Assembly (NCBI GenBank): GCA_002007315.1
Contig: LNZQ01000055.1
Span: 1 to 21,475 of the forward strand
Direction: 5' to 3'
DNA length: 21,475 bases
Source of the DNA: Epulopiscium sp. Nele67-Bin004
GTDB lineage: Bacteria > Bacillota_A > Clostridia > Lachnospirales > Cellulosilyticaceae
Made by a program: the position numbers and the translations under genes. The notes beneath the pieces were generated by a model. It was not told the origin of the DNA, searched no databases, and saw only the letters and a list, made by a program, of their open reading frames with translations. This document shows positions 7,666 through 15,313 of the stretch, piece after piece (position 1 is the stretch's first letter; every line of letters starts with the position of its first letter).

Positions 7666-10440
7666 ATGAAACGACTAATCTTGATAGCAGTTTTAATGAT
7701 AAACTTAGCTTTGACATCTCAGGTATATGCAATCCCATCAAATTTTGTAAAGATAGACACAATAACTTATGGTGAAGATATGATACATACCTATTTGCAT
7801 AAGCAAACAGATATGACAGTAAAATGGGTACAAAACAATGACCCTAAAGCAAGTTTTACATTAGGAGTCAGGACGCCAACAGAAGACAGTAGTGGGGTAA
7901 ATCATATTATCGAACATACAGTGTTTACAGGATCTAATAAGTTTCCAAGTAGCACTTTATTTTTTGACGCAAATGCCAATTATCCTCACACATATATGAA
8001 TGCAAGTACAGCCGCCGATTTTACAATGTATCCGTTTTCAACACCTTATAAAGAGTGTTATGAAGGATTATTAGAAGTTTATTTAGATAGTGTATTAAAT
8101 CCAAATATGTTAAAACAACCTCATAGTTTTTATGAAGAATCATTTTATTATGATCCTGATACAAATAAGTATGGAGGGGTTGTATACAATGAAATGAAGG
8201 GGGCAAATTCACAAATTGGTAGAGTTATTTTTAGAAATATTAGAAGTTCAATATATAAAGATACTCACTATGAAAATGACAGTGGTGGTGAAGTAAGTGA
8301 AATACCGACATTAACATATAAAAAATTTGTAGATACTTACAATAAGTATTATTATCCACAAAATATGATGATAGTTTTATATGGTGATCAAAATATAAAC
8401 AATACATTGGAAATTATAGGAACATACTTAGATGAGTATGTTGAAACTAAAAATTACAACAATACTAAAGAGCCTATAAATGTAAACGTTGTGCCTACAC
8501 TAGATGCTACTAGAATTGATAGAACGTATAATACGGGTGGAGAAGGTTCATATGTTATAAAAAGTTTTGTTTTGCCTAATGAAGTAGATGTTTTAAAAAT
8601 GTTGGAGATAGACTTATGGATTAACACATATATGATGGATCAAAATTCGGCATTTAGGCAAAATTTGTTTGCCGCAGGAATTGACTCGATAGAAATATTT
8701 AAAGATAGCGAATTGTATCAGCCTGTATATTCAATCATTATTTCACAAATTGCTCAAGAAGATGTTGAGCACACAAAGCAAATTTTAGAAAATGAACTTG
8801 AAAAAGTATGGCAGATTTCTGAAAATAGCCAGCTTGAACAAGATACTTTGCAGGAAAATAAACTTGGAGTTGAAAAAGAAGATTTGTCGTCAGATCGTGG
8901 ACTTGAAATATCTCATAGTATAATATCTAATTGGGTTAGAGATAGAGATGAATTATCATACTATAAAATGAAAGATTATTTGTTAGATATATCAGATATT
9001 GATGAAAATATTGGAAAAGATTTATTGAAAACGTCTACACAAGTAGATTTAATTATTACACCATCTACTGAGGTAGAACCTCAAGCTAACCCGTTAGAGT
9101 TAAGTGAAATAGATGAAACTAGATGGTCAGACATTGTAGCATCTATGCGAACTTGGCAAAAAGCATATAGTGGCAAGGTATTAGACCCAACTAAGCTAAA
9201 TAAAATGCTAATGGGCACTGATATGTCTAGCAAAAGCTATAAAAAGAATGGTATCAAATATACAAGATATCACTCTAATACGGCATTGTTAAGCTCGGAA
9301 ATTTATATGGAAACATCGCACATTGTTCAAAAAGAACTACCATATTTATTTTTATATAGCTATTGTTTGCAACAAGCAGCACAAGAATTAACACCATTTG
9401 AAGGAGTATTAAAAAGTAGAATTGTTGCACTAGAAAATGACCAAGGGTATACTCCTTATTTAAAAATAGAAATGTTGACTACAAAAGATAAAAATCAACA
9501 ACTTTTATTGGACGCAGCAATTGATAGTTTGAAAAATAAAGACAGTGAATGGTATGAACTACAACTTGAAAAAATAATTGGTGAGTTTTACGGAAACTTC
9601 CAAAATGATATAATTGGTACGCTTGGAAGCCTTACAAATGGTGGACAATCTGGGTATAAACGCTATATTTATGAAGCCCATTATCCTTTTTATCAATTTG
9701 TGATAGAGTGCAAAACGGGGGTACAAAAAGATTATATAGCTCAAATTTTGGCTATGATTGATAAAGTTAGACCTAGTGATGGAACTTCGATAGCGGTTAT
9801 AGGCGACAAAAAAGATGCTAAACAAGAATTAGAACATTGGCAACAATATTGTGATGAACACAAAATTGATAATACGGAAAAGATAGACTACAAATTTGAA
9901 ACTATCCAAAAAGATAGCGTCTATTATAAAAAAGGGCAAGTAGATTATTTGCTGTATAATTATGATACACAAAAAGATTATGTTGAGGCAATAGATTATC
10001 TTGTTGCCGCATATGCTACAAAAAATTATTTGCAACCTGAAATAAGAATCAAAAAAGGTGCTTATGGAAGTGGTATGCAAGTTAGATTTCCAAATACGAT
10101 AAGTATTTACACCTACCGTGACCCGCATTATAAGAGTTCAATAGAAGTAATAGAGGAGATGGCAACAACTTTGGATATGACGGACATTGATGAAAAACTT
10201 AGAATGGCTAAATCTGAAGCGTTATGCGATTTTCAAACTCAATTTGGATTGCTGGGTAGTGATATGAAAAAAGCGAGTATTTTGCATGCTATAGATTTAA
10301 TGGACGTAAGCGAAAAGTATATCAAATCTACGCAAAAAGAAATTATAAAAATCACAGCTGAAGAACTGATTGAAGAAATGGGACATGTCGACACTATCGT
10401 TAATGATAGTAAAAAAGGTGTCTGTATAAAGAAAAATTAA
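7666..10440 (+). CDS. secreted M16C insulinase-family zinc metalloprotease
   Basis: A 924-residue protease of the M16C (presequence protease/PreP, Cym1) type, which degrades peptides and unstructured proteins inside a closed two-half chamber. The inverted zinc motif His80-x2-Glu83-His84 (HIIEH) is intact, with the distal ligand Glu176 in VYNEMKGA. Length is close to the family's usual ~970. Unlike most bacterial members it starts with a clear signal peptide: a short Lys/Arg N-terminus, a hydrophobic core (LILIAVLMINLALT) and a likely cleavage site after VYA (residues 20-22). It therefore probably works outside the membrane, on signal peptides, nutrient peptides or host peptides; this is inference. 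The ribosome binding site AGGAGGG lies 7 nt before ATG. It stands alone, divergent from the SpoIID-like gene. Confidence 0.92.
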   Translation: MKRLILIAVLMINLALTSQVYAIPSNFVKIDTITYGEDMIHTYLHKQTDMTVKWVQNNDPKASFTLGVRTPTEDSSGVNHIIEHTVFTGSNKFPSSTLFFDANANYPHTYMNASTAADFTMYPFSTPYKECYEGLLEVYLDSVLNPNMLKQPHSFYEESFYYDPDTNKYGGVVYNEMKGANSQIGRVIFRNIRSSIYKDTHYENDSGGEVSEIPTLTYKKFVDTYNKYYYPQNMMIVLYGDQNINNTLEIIGTYLDEYVETKNYNNTKEPINVNVVPTLDATRIDRTYNTGGEGSYVIKSFVLPNEVDVLKMLEIDLWINTYMMDQNSAFRQNLFAAGIDSIEIFKDSELYQPVYSIIISQIAQEDVEHTKQILENELEKVWQISENSQLEQDTLQENKLGVEKEDLSSDRGLEISHSIISNWVRDRDELSYYKMKDYLLDISDIDENIGKDLLKTSTQVDLIITPSTEVEPQANPLELSEIDETRWSDIVASMRTWQKAYSGKVLDPTKLNKMLMGTDMSSKSYKKNGIKYTRYHSNTALLSSEIYMETSHIVQKELPYLFLYSYCLQQAAQELTPFEGVLKSRIVALENDQGYTPYLKIEMLTTKDKNQQLLLDAAIDSLKNKDSEWYELQLEKIIGEFYGNFQNDIIGTLGSLTNGGQSGYKRYIYEAHYPFYQFVIECKTGVQKDYIAQILAMIDKVRPSDGTSIAVIGDKKDAKQELEHWQQYCDEHKIDNTEKIDYKFETIQKDSVYYKKGQVDYLLYNYDTQKDYVEAIDYLVAAYATKNYLQPEIRIKKGAYGSGMQVRFPNTISIYTYRDPHYKSSIEVIEEMATTLDMTDIDEKLRMAKSEALCDFQTQFGLLGSDMKKASILHAIDLMDVSEKYIKSTQKEIIKITAEELIEEMGHVDTIVNDSKKGVCIKKN

Positions 10441-10472
10441 TTTTAAGCTATTGATATTAAATGAAAATTAGC

Positions 10473-10516
10473 AAAAAAAGTAGTTACTAGTTTATTTACT
10501 GGTAGCTCTTTTTTGT
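10473..10516 (+). terminator. intrinsic terminator after the M16C protease gene
   Basis: An imperfect stem between AGTTACTAG (~10482-10490) and CTGGTAGCT (~10499-10507), extended outward by A-run/T-run pairing and ending in TTTTTT. It includes a mismatch and G-T pairs, but position and U-tract fit a terminator. Confidence 0.7.
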
Positions 10517-10544
10517 GTTATTCTATAAATATAGGGGGTGATTT

Positions 10545-11060
10545 ATGGTAATTGTTAATTTTATATTATATTTTGTTATATTTTTTGTGTTAGGTGTAAA
10601 TATAGAGGCGTTATTAGTCGCTTTATTAGCTTCGACGTTATTACTAATATCTATAATAGATATTAAAATACAACAAATTCCGCCACAATGTGTGTTAATT
10701 ATACTAGTATTAGGGATTTGTAAGACGATTTTAAATTTTAGCAATTTATATGAACATTTACTAGGGTTAGTATGTATATCTGGAATATTGCTAATAATAT
10801 TTAAAATTTCTGGAGGAAGTCAAATAGGTGGAGGAGATGTGAAATTAATGGCGAGTGCAGGACTTTTTTTGGGGGCGAAAAATATTATATTAGCATTTTT
10901 TGTTGCTTGCTTAGTTGGAACAATTGTACATACTATAAGAATGTTGTTCTTTGGTGCGGGTAGACAACTTGCTATGGGACCTTATTTGTCGTTTGGAATA
11001 CTGACAGTAGCACTATGGGGTGAAAATATTATTAGCTGGTATAGCAATATGCTATTTTAA
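10545..11060 (+). CDS. prepilin peptidase (A24 family, short form)
   Basis: A 171-residue polytopic membrane protein of the A24 aspartic protease family, which cleaves leader peptides of type IV pilins, Tad/Flp pilins or pseudopilins at the inner face of the membrane. The two catalytic aspartates are visible: Asp39 in SIIDIKIQQIP and Asp98 in the GGGDVK (GxGD) motif. About six hydrophobic segments fill the rest. The cytoplasmic N-methylation domain of PilD-type enzymes is absent, so it resembles the TadV/CpaA short form. The ATG has AGGGGGTG at 10533-10540. No pilin, ATPase or other pilus gene is nearby, so its substrates are encoded elsewhere. Confidence 0.87.
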   Translation: MVIVNFILYFVIFFVLGVNIEALLVALLASTLLLISIIDIKIQQIPPQCVLIILVLGICKTILNFSNLYEHLLGLVCISGILLIIFKISGGSQIGGGDVKLMASAGLFLGAKNIILAFFVACLVGTIVHTIRMLFFGAGRQLAMGPYLSFGILTVALWGENIISWYSNMLF

Positions 11061-11119
11061 TATATAAACTTACACAAAAAAGCATAAAAAATGCTAATTA
11101 ATTTAGTGAAATAGAGCAT

Positions 11120-11148
11120 TTGACAAAATATGAGAATTTAAGTATAAT
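11120..11148 (+). promoter_or_regulatory. consensus sigma-A promoter of the MazF-type gene
   Basis: TTGACA (11120-11125), 17 nt, TATAAT (11143-11148). This is a perfect consensus promoter, the strongest in the window. It leaves a leader of about 57 nt before the start at 11212. Apart from it, the gap 11061-11211 holds only a small AGCAT...ATGCT hairpin near 11086 and no antitoxin-sized reading frame that I can support. Confidence 0.9.
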
Positions 11149-11211
11149 TAAATTGGAAATAACAAGTTATAACCACACACAAAAGAGAATATATGAAAAG
11201 GAAAGTGAAAA

Positions 11212-11637
11212 ATGTCGTCAAATGAAGTGAAAGAAGTAGAATTTAAAAGAGGTCAAGTGTACATAGCTGATTTAGGTGAAGACGTAATCGGTAGCGAGCA
11301 AGGCGGAGTTAGACCAGTAGTAATTATTCAAAATAATGTAGGTAATAAATATAGCCCAAATGTAATTTGCATTCCACTTAGTACGAAATCAAGAAAGAAA
11401 AAGTTACCAACGCATATTTATATCGACAAATCAGAATATAATGAAATTGACAAAGATAGCATTATATTGGCTGACCAGATGAGAACTATCTCAAAACAAA
11501 GGATTGTAAGACCGACGCCTTTAGTAACATTGTATGCAGACAAAATGAAAGAAATTGAAGTAAGTATAAAAGCGAATCTAGGTATAGATTGGGTGCAAAC
11601 GAAAGCACCAGCAGTTAAGAAACACCAAGCAGTATAA
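11212..11637 (+). CDS. MazF/PemK-type endoribonuclease toxin (orphan)
   Basis: A 141-residue member of the MazF/EndoA (NdoA) family of sequence-specific mRNA interferases. The signature GSEQGGVRPVVIIQN (27-41) carries the catalytic Arg34, and the conserved Ser/Thr pair at 57-58 before KLPTH matches the second active-site position; DSIILADQMRTISKQR is the usual strand-helix block. It is longer than the usual ~116 residues at both ends (about 9 N-terminal residues, and a basic C-terminal tail). In most genomes a MazE/EndoAI antitoxin gene lies directly upstream; here nothing of that kind precedes it, although the promoter is perfect consensus. It is monocistronic and ends in a strong terminator. 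The ATG is preceded by AAAGGAAAG. The antitoxin, if any, must be elsewhere. Confidence 0.92.
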   Translation: MSSNEVKEVEFKRGQVYIADLGEDVIGSEQGGVRPVVIIQNNVGNKYSPNVICIPLSTKSRKKKLPTHIYIDKSEYNEIDKDSIILADQMRTISKQRIVRPTPLVTLYADKMKEIEVSIKANLGIDWVQTKAPAVKKHQAV

Positions 11638-11667
11638 AAAAAACGCCTCAAGTTGAGGCGTTTTTTT
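11636..11667 (+). terminator. intrinsic terminator after the MazF-type gene
   Basis: ACGCCTCA and TGAGGCGT form an 8-bp GC-rich stem with a three-base loop, extended by flanking A/T runs and ending in seven T. It begins inside the gene's stop codon region. Confidence 0.93.
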
Positions 11668-11752
11668 GGGTGTTTATCGCTCACATATAACAAATTTATG
11701 GCATACATGTATATTATATTGAGCAAAATAAGCATATAAGGGGTGAGTAAAT

Positions 11753-12685
11753 GTGTTAGAAATATATGAAACAAATCAATATGGAAAGTTAAATGAAATA
11801 AGAGATATTCGAGAAGGTTGTTGGATTAATTTGCGTACGCCAACGCCTGAAGAAATAAAGCGTGCAAGTAAAATGACAGGTGTTGATGAGCAAGATATAA
11901 TGTTGGGGCTAGACTCGGAAGAAAAAGCCCATATTTCAACAGAAGATGACTATACTATCGTCGTTGTTGACGTTCCTATAAAAGATAGTGATGGAAAACA
12001 TGAGTTTATAACTATACCTCTCGAAATAATAGTATCAGATAAATTTATTATGACTATCTGCATTTACTCGTTAGACTTGATAAAAGATTTTGTAGAGGAA
12101 AAAGTTAGAGGTTTTTATACGTCCAAGCGAACTAGATTTATTTTACAACTTTTATATAAAAATGTGTCGTACTACTTGCTTTATTTACGATATATTGATA
12201 GAGTTAGTGATAAGGTTGAGCAGGAGTTACAAGAAGACGTAAAAAATGAATATTTATTATATTTATTGGAGCTTGAGAAAAGTTTAGTTTATTTTTCAAT
12301 AGCTTTAAGAGCAAATGAGCTTGTTTTGGAAAAACTATTAAGAATGGATAAAATTAAGCAATATCAAGAAGATAAGCAGTTATTGGAAGATGTAATTATT
12401 GAAAATAAACAAGCAATGGAGATGGCAAGCGTGTATAGTAGCATTTTGGGAGAGACTAGAGACGCTTTTGCCTCAGTTATTTCAAACAACTTAAATACAG
12501 TTATGCAACGATTAACTTCTATAACTATAGTGCTTGCGTTGCCCACGATGATTTTTAGTTTGTTTGGAATGAATGTACCGTTACCTTGGATGGAGAGTCC
12601 GATGGGATTGCCTTATATTATGGTGATATCAGGAGTATCAGTTGCTACAGGCGTTGCTATCATGGTATGGCAAAAAATGTTGTAA
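11753..12685 (+). CDS. CorA-family Mg2+/divalent cation transporter
   Basis: A 310-residue CorA-type pentameric channel for Mg2+ (or Co2+/Ni2+). The defining GMN motif is at 272-274 (SLFGMNVPLP), at the end of the first of two C-terminal membrane helices (~253-272 and ~286-305). The first ~250 residues form the cytosolic domain, with the long stalk helix around 145-250. The start is GTG at 11753 with AAGGGG (11738-11743) at good spacing. An ATG two bases earlier is out of frame and meets a stop at once. It stands alone between two terminators. Metal preference cannot be read from the sequence. Confidence 0.93.
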   Translation: MLEIYETNQYGKLNEIRDIREGCWINLRTPTPEEIKRASKMTGVDEQDIMLGLDSEEKAHISTEDDYTIVVVDVPIKDSDGKHEFITIPLEIIVSDKFIMTICIYSLDLIKDFVEEKVRGFYTSKRTRFILQLLYKNVSYYLLYLRYIDRVSDKVEQELQEDVKNEYLLYLLELEKSLVYFSIALRANELVLEKLLRMDKIKQYQEDKQLLEDVIIENKQAMEMASVYSSILGETRDAFASVISNNLNTVMQRLTSITIVLALPTMIFSLFGMNVPLPWMESPMGLPYIMVISGVSVATGVAIMVWQKML

Positions 12686-12696
12686 GATTAATTAAA

Positions 12697-12724
12697 GAGA
12701 GTTCGGTTGAACTCTCCTATTTTA
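12697..12724. terminator. bidirectional terminator between corA-like and dps-like genes
   Basis: GAGAGTTC (12697-12704), loop GGTT, GAACTCTC (12709-12716): a perfect 8-bp stem between two convergent genes. The following sequence is T-rich but without a pure T-run on either side. Confidence 0.75.
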
Positions 12725-12728
12725 TATA

Positions 12729-13160
12729 CTAGCCTAAATATGCGTTTAACATCCAAAGAGTTTTTTCTAATTCGCTAATTTTGCCACGGAATAAATCGGC
12801 TGTTTCGTCGTCGTTGTCAGCTTCACAAGTTGAGATGATTTCACGGCTGCTTTTAATAATAGTTTCATAGTCAGAAACTACTAGTTTAACCATTTCTTTT
12901 GAGTCAGGAACGTTGTCACATTCTTTAATTTGAGAACTTTCTAGATATTCTTTCATAGTAGCTAGAGGTTTTCCGCCAACTGTTAAAATTCTTTCGGCGA
13001 TTTCATCAGTAAATGCTGTTGCATCAGTGTAAAATTCTTCAAATTTTGTGTGTAGTGTGAAAAATTCTGGACCTTGCACATACCAATGAAATTTGTGTAA
13101 TTTCACATAAAGAACAGACCAGTTAGCTAGTTGAATGTTTAGAGCAGTTGTTTTTGACAT
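12729..13160 (-). CDS. dps: Dps-family ferritin-like protein
   Basis: A 143-residue DNA-protection-during-starvation protein, a dodecameric mini-ferritin that oxidises and stores Fe2+ and so limits peroxide damage. The intersubunit ferroxidase site is complete: His25 (KFHWYV), His37 (TLHTKF), Asp52 and Glu56 (TDEIAER). These keep exactly the spacing of Listeria Dps residues His31, His43, Asp58 and Glu62. The N-terminus is very short and lacks a Lys-rich tail, so non-specific DNA binding is doubtful and an iron-storage role is more likely. The ribosome binding site GGAGG lies just upstream of ATG. Monocistronic; a PerR-type operator was looked for but not convincingly seen. Confidence 0.94.
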   Translation of the reverse strand: MSKTTALNIQLANWSVLYVKLHKFHWYVQGPEFFTLHTKFEEFYTDATAFTDEIAERILTVGGKPLATMKEYLESSQIKECDNVPDSKEMVKLVVSDYETIIKSSREIISTCEADNDDETADLFRGKISELEKTLWMLNAYLG

Positions 13161-13186
13161 TATAAATCCTCCATGGGTTAATAAAT

Positions 13187-13216
13187 TTTATATCATATGT
13201 TATGCTAAATTTACAA
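13187..13216 (-). promoter_or_regulatory. probable promoter of dps
   Basis: On the minus strand TTGTAA (13211-13216) and TATAAA (13187-13192) are spaced by 18 nt, placing the start about 20 nt before the ribosome binding site. Confidence 0.55.
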
Positions 13217-13253
13217 AAAATATTCAATAAGTATATTAAATCTTTGTATATAG

Positions 13254-13259
13254 TATAAT
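13254..13259 (+). promoter_or_regulatory. -10 box of the GGDEF-EAL gene
   Basis: A perfect TATAAT that overlaps an in-frame ATG at 13258. Transcription from it would begin near 13266, so translation must start downstream, at 13294. A matching -35 is not obvious. Confidence 0.55.
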
Positions 13260-13293
13260 GGATAAGTGCACTACAAAGTACGGGAGGGGTAAA

Positions 13294-15237
13294 ATGATTT
13301 ATTATAATTTAGCCGTAGAATATTCGGCATTACTGGTATTGATTGCAATACTATTTAGTTTTATGAAAGACTATGATACAAAAACTTTAAGGTATAAATA
13401 TATCAAAGTATTATATTTAGCAAATTTAGTATCTGTTCTTTCCACAATAATTTCAACAGAATTAACTACAGGGGGAGTAAGAGGTCCGATATGGCTTGGC
13501 TATGGTGTGACTATGACATATTATTTGCTTATGCCAAGTATAGGATTAGGTACAATGTTGTATTGTATAACGATTATGGATACAACACCGAAAGAAGAAA
13601 AAAACTATGCTAAAATATATGCTCCTGCATATATACCATATGTTATTCATTGTATTGCGATAATTTTGGCAAATACACAAAATTTAGTTTTTACGATTGA
13701 TCCAATAGAAGGTTATGTACGTGGTTCATTATATTACATACCATTTATAACTTTGGTAGCATATATAGTAGTGATGTTAGTAGTTATGGTAAAAAATATT
13801 AAAATAGCACAAAATAAAGATGCAGTTGGGGTATTATTTTGTACTATATGTTGTGCAACGATAGTTGGATTTGTGCAAATATCAGCACCAACAGTGTTAT
13901 TTACAGGAATGGGGAATACAGTTGTAGTGTTAGTTATTCATCTGTATATACAAAATGTAAGCAAATCATCTGATAATTTAACAGGTGTATTAAATAGAAT
14001 TTCTCTAACACATATGATTGATGAACATATAGACAAAAACAAAGATTTTTCCTTATATATTTTGAGCCTAAGGAATTTTAAAATGATTAATGAAAGGCAT
14101 GGGCTTGATGTTGGAGATGGTGTGCTACAAGAAGTGGCACAACAACTACTGGGTAGATTTGGGCGTAGAAATACATTTAGATATGCGGGGGACGAGTTTG
14201 CTATTTTATTAGAAGATAATAAGTCGTTAACAGAGCAAGAAATTATAGATATGTGTAGTACATTTGAGCAGTCTAAGTTGATGAAAGATAAGGAAATAAA
14301 AATAGAGTTTATTTGTGCTAGAGTTGATTATCCGATATTTGGTCATACGTCAAAAGATTTGATTTTAGCAACAGACTATTCGTTAAAAAGCCTTAGAGAA
14401 AATTTGAATGGCGATAAATGGGTTCACGATTTTTCGGTAATAGAAAATATGTTTAACTACTATCAAATGCTTGAAAGATTAAAACAAGCTATTGAGGGAG
14501 ATGGGTTTGTTGTTCATTATCAACCGATATATTCTGGAAATCTTGATGCTTACGTGCAAGCTGAGGCATTGGTTAGAATGAAAGGGGATAATGGTAAGTT
14601 GATTTTTCCAGGGCATTTTATTGAGATTGCAGAAAAAACAGGACTGATAGTGCAGCTTACCTATAAAGTGTTGGAAATTGTATGTAGAGATTTACGTCGA
14701 TTGATTGATGAGGAGAAATTGGGACAACATTTTGAGTCGATGTCAATAAATTTTCCATACTTGCAATTTAATAGCCCTACAATGGTAGATGATGTTATGA
14801 ATATATTAGATAAATATAATATTTCCCCCAAAATGATAAAAATTGAAATAACAGAGAGAATGCTTATTTCAGATGCATCACATGTAAAAAAGGCTATGGA
14901 TATTATGATGGCAAAAGGATTTGTGTTTGAACTTGATGATTTTGGGGTGGATTATTCTAATATGAGCGTATTTTTGGATTTGCCTTTAAATATTATTAAG
15001 GTGGATAGAAGTTTGTTGCTATCAGTTTTAAAGTCAGGCGAAAACTTTAATTTTTTTGAGTATTTAATTTCGGGGATAAAAGTTAAAGATAGAATTGTTT
15101 TGATAGAAGGCGTTGAAGAAAAAGACCAGTATGAGGCGTGTCTTAATGCAGGGTGTGAGTTGTTTCAGGGGTATTATTTTTCAAAGCCAATACCATTTGA
15201 AACTTTTAGAGAGTTTTTAAAGAGTCCTACAACTTAA
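13294..15237 (+). CDS. membrane GGDEF-EAL protein, probable c-di-GMP phosphodiesterase
   Basis: 647 residues. The N-terminal ~220 form six or seven hydrophobic segments (sensor/membrane region), followed by a GGDEF domain (~228-385) and an EAL domain (~392-645). The EAL domain looks active: Glu424 in EAL, Asn486 in INF, Glu521 in EITE, Asp548-Asp549 in DDFG, Lys569 in IKVD, Glu605 in EGVEE and the final QGYYFSKP. The GGDEF domain looks inactive as a cyclase: its signature is AGDEF (298-302), and the metal-binding Asp normally found just before FK is replaced (SLRNFKMIN). It may therefore bind GTP as a regulator of the EAL domain. I chose ATG 13294 because it has GGGAGGGG 4 nt upstream, and the earlier ATG at 13258 lies in the -10 box. 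The stop codon is inside the terminator. Confidence 0.9.
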   Translation: MIYYNLAVEYSALLVLIAILFSFMKDYDTKTLRYKYIKVLYLANLVSVLSTIISTELTTGGVRGPIWLGYGVTMTYYLLMPSIGLGTMLYCITIMDTTPKEEKNYAKIYAPAYIPYVIHCIAIILANTQNLVFTIDPIEGYVRGSLYYIPFITLVAYIVVMLVVMVKNIKIAQNKDAVGVLFCTICCATIVGFVQISAPTVLFTGMGNTVVVLVIHLYIQNVSKSSDNLTGVLNRISLTHMIDEHIDKNKDFSLYILSLRNFKMINERHGLDVGDGVLQEVAQQLLGRFGRRNTFRYAGDEFAILLEDNKSLTEQEIIDMCSTFEQSKLMKDKEIKIEFICARVDYPIFGHTSKDLILATDYSLKSLRENLNGDKWVHDFSVIENMFNYYQMLERLKQAIEGDGFVVHYQPIYSGNLDAYVQAEALVRMKGDNGKLIFPGHFIEIAEKTGLIVQLTYKVLEIVCRDLRRLIDEEKLGQHFESMSINFPYLQFNSPTMVDDVMNILDKYNISPKMIKIEITERMLISDASHVKKAMDIMMAKGFVFELDDFGVDYSNMSVFLDLPLNIIKVDRSLLLSVLKSGENFNFFEYLISGIKVKDRIVLIEGVEEKDQYEACLNAGCELFQGYYFSKPIPFETFREFLKSPTT

Positions 15238-15254
15238 TTGTTGTGGGGCTTTTT
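15223..15254 (+). terminator. terminator of the GGDEF-EAL gene (left copy of a 45-bp direct repeat)
   Basis: AGTCCTACAAC (15223-15233) pairs with GTTGTGGGGCT (15240-15250), using three G-T pairs, with loop TTAATT and a T-run. It overlaps the last codons and stop of the GGDEF-EAL gene. An almost identical copy lies at 16313-16344. Confidence 0.85.
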
Positions 15255-15267
15255 ATCGTATGATATA
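15223..15267 (+). repeat. 45-bp direct repeat, left copy
   Basis: Positions 15223-15267 match 16313-16357 with two differences (15255 A/G and 15259 T/C), at a constant offset of 1090 bp. The repeat brackets the Rpn-family nuclease gene. It contains a terminator hairpin and most of a promoter. Confidence 0.93.
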
Positions 15268-15269
15268 AT
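15241..15269 (+). promoter_or_regulatory. promoter of the Rpn-family gene
   Basis: TTGTGG (15241-15246), 17 nt, then TATAAT (15264-15269) with the extended -10 TG one base upstream (TGATATAAT). The -35 lies in the 3' arm of the preceding terminator stem. A 12-bp tandem duplication (15271-15282 and 15283-15294) follows in the leader. Confidence 0.7.
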
Positions 15270-15313
15270 AAAAATTATTACTAAAATTATTACTAAAGAA
15301 AGAGGGTGGGGTA

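Noticed and set aside
11193..11225. Ten-codon frame overlapping the MazF-type start as an upstream regulatory peptide or antitoxin
   Set aside because: No ribosome binding site and too short for an antitoxin; probably chance.
13258..13293. Upstream ATG start for the GGDEF-EAL gene
   Set aside because: It overlaps the TATAAT -10 box and lacks a ribosome binding site; ATG 13294 has a strong one.
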